A DNA stretch of 64,000 bases from contig NZ_CP036267.1 in assembly GCF_007744255.1 (NCBI RefSeq), positions 3,599,500-3,663,499 on the forward strand, given 5' to 3'. The first letter of the stretch is position 1. Each line of letters opens with the position of its first letter. This DNA comes from Thalassoglobus polymorphus. GTDB taxonomy: Bacteria > Planctomycetota > Planctomycetia > Planctomycetales > Planctomycetaceae. A program made the translations under genes and the position numbers. Below are positions 63,688-64,000 of the stretch, piece after piece. A model generated the notes under the pieces. It ran no database searches. It was given only the letters and a program-made list of their open reading frames with translations, and had not been told where the DNA came from.

Positions 63688-63960
63688 ATGCTCACATCAC
63701 CTGTTCTCATGCCGCAGACCTCAATTGAGCAACTCGACTCGACCAAGCCACCACAGTCTTTAAAGGTTGGTCAAGAAATGGAAAGCTTGTTCGTCTCAGT
63801 TTTGCTGAAAGAGATGCGGCAAGCTGGGGGCGAAGGAGGACTTTTTCCCGGTGATCATTCAGACACTTTGGGCGGGATGTTCGACATGTTTCTGGGGCAG
63901 CATATTGCGGAGTCCGGTGGAATCGGACTGGCAGCCTCTCTTCAGAATGTACTGAAATAG
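63688..63960 (+). CDS. flgJ: FlgJ-type rod-binding protein without muramidase domain
   Basis: A 90-residue protein corresponding to the N-terminal rod-binding domain of FlgJ. QEMESLFVSVLLKEMRQAGG, GDHSDTLGGMFDMFLGQHIA and ESGGIGLAASLQNVL are typical. This domain caps the growing rod inside the periplasm. The C-terminal glucosaminidase domain found in enteric FlgJ is absent, as in several other phyla, so another enzyme must open peptidoglycan for the rod. It is the last gene before the window's end and follows flgI. Confidence 0.85.
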   Translation: MLTSPVLMPQTSIEQLDSTKPPQSLKVGQEMESLFVSVLLKEMRQAGGEGGLFPGDHSDTLGGMFDMFLGQHIAESGGIGLAASLQNVLK

Positions 63961-64000
63961 TTTTTGAACGCCAGTTGCGAATCACTCATTCAAGGATGAA

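Noticed and set aside
1-64000. CRISPR arrays, tRNA or rRNA genes, transposase genes, phage genes
   Set aside because: None seen: no regularly spaced repeats with unique spacers, no cloverleaf or rRNA stretches recognised, and no reading frame with transposase or phage motifs.

Overview
The window looks like a chromosomal segment of a planctomycete. The evidence is two giant secreted heme-binding CxxCH proteins with DUF1080, HEAT and FG-GAP modules, a DUF1549/DUF1553 plus DUF1501 pair, a sulfatase, a PEP-CTERM protein and a flagellar cluster. I would place it in Planctomycetaceae in the broad sense (Rubinisphaera/Planctomicrobium/Thalassoglobus-like), but genus level is a guess. I see no rRNA, tRNA, CRISPR array, transposase or prophage.

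Layout. 1-13.6 kb: the tail of a ROK-family sugar kinase, a 1734-residue multidomain cytochrome-type protein, ruvA, a repeat-rich gap, and a convergent 1864-residue multidomain protein. 13.2-14.7 kb: a small acidic protein, hisH and a small membrane protein. 14.8-23.1 kb: a leftward catabolic operon (galactonate-dehydratase-like enolase, ceramidase-like hydrolase, DapA/NanA-type aldolase, MFS transporter, sulfatase). It diverges from a GntR-type regulator, with a perfect palindrome in the shared promoter region. 23.2-28 kb: a DUF1549/1553 and DUF1501 pair. 28.2-38 kb: envelope-sugar genes (methyltransferase, two GT2 enzymes, two polytopic membrane proteins) with a sigma-54 activator beside a textbook sigma-54 promoter. 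38-45.7 kb: M28 peptidase, a GH10-like protein lacking both catalytic glutamates, a dynamin-like GTPase and a Tat-exported amidohydrolase. 46-48.3 kb: a tandem pair of pilin-like proteins behind a perfect sigma-54 promoter, then a PEP-CTERM protein. 48.9-49.6 kb: leuD. 49.6-64 kb: flagellar genes in two divergent blocks, leftward fliL-fliM-fliN-fliO-fliP-flhA-fliA with small companions and rightward flgF-flgG-flgA-flgH-flgI-flgJ, the latter with a sigma-54-like promoter.

The most unusual feature is not a gene. A family of about 100-bp, TA-flanked, imperfectly palindromic elements (here called family A) occurs at about nine places, mostly in gaps. One copy lies inside a membrane-protein reading frame as an in-frame 102-nt insertion, and the same frame is open in another copy. 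A second, roughly 78-bp family (family B, ends GAAC/GTTC, TA-flanked) has three copies, one nested inside a family A element with what looks like a TA duplication. These resemble MITE/REP-like or Rickettsia-palindromic-element-like sequences.

Three sigma-54 promoter candidates (at the GT2-GtrA gene, the pilin-like pair and the flgF operon) suggest that surface functions here share RpoN control. All functional assignments come from reading the translated sequences; no database search was run.
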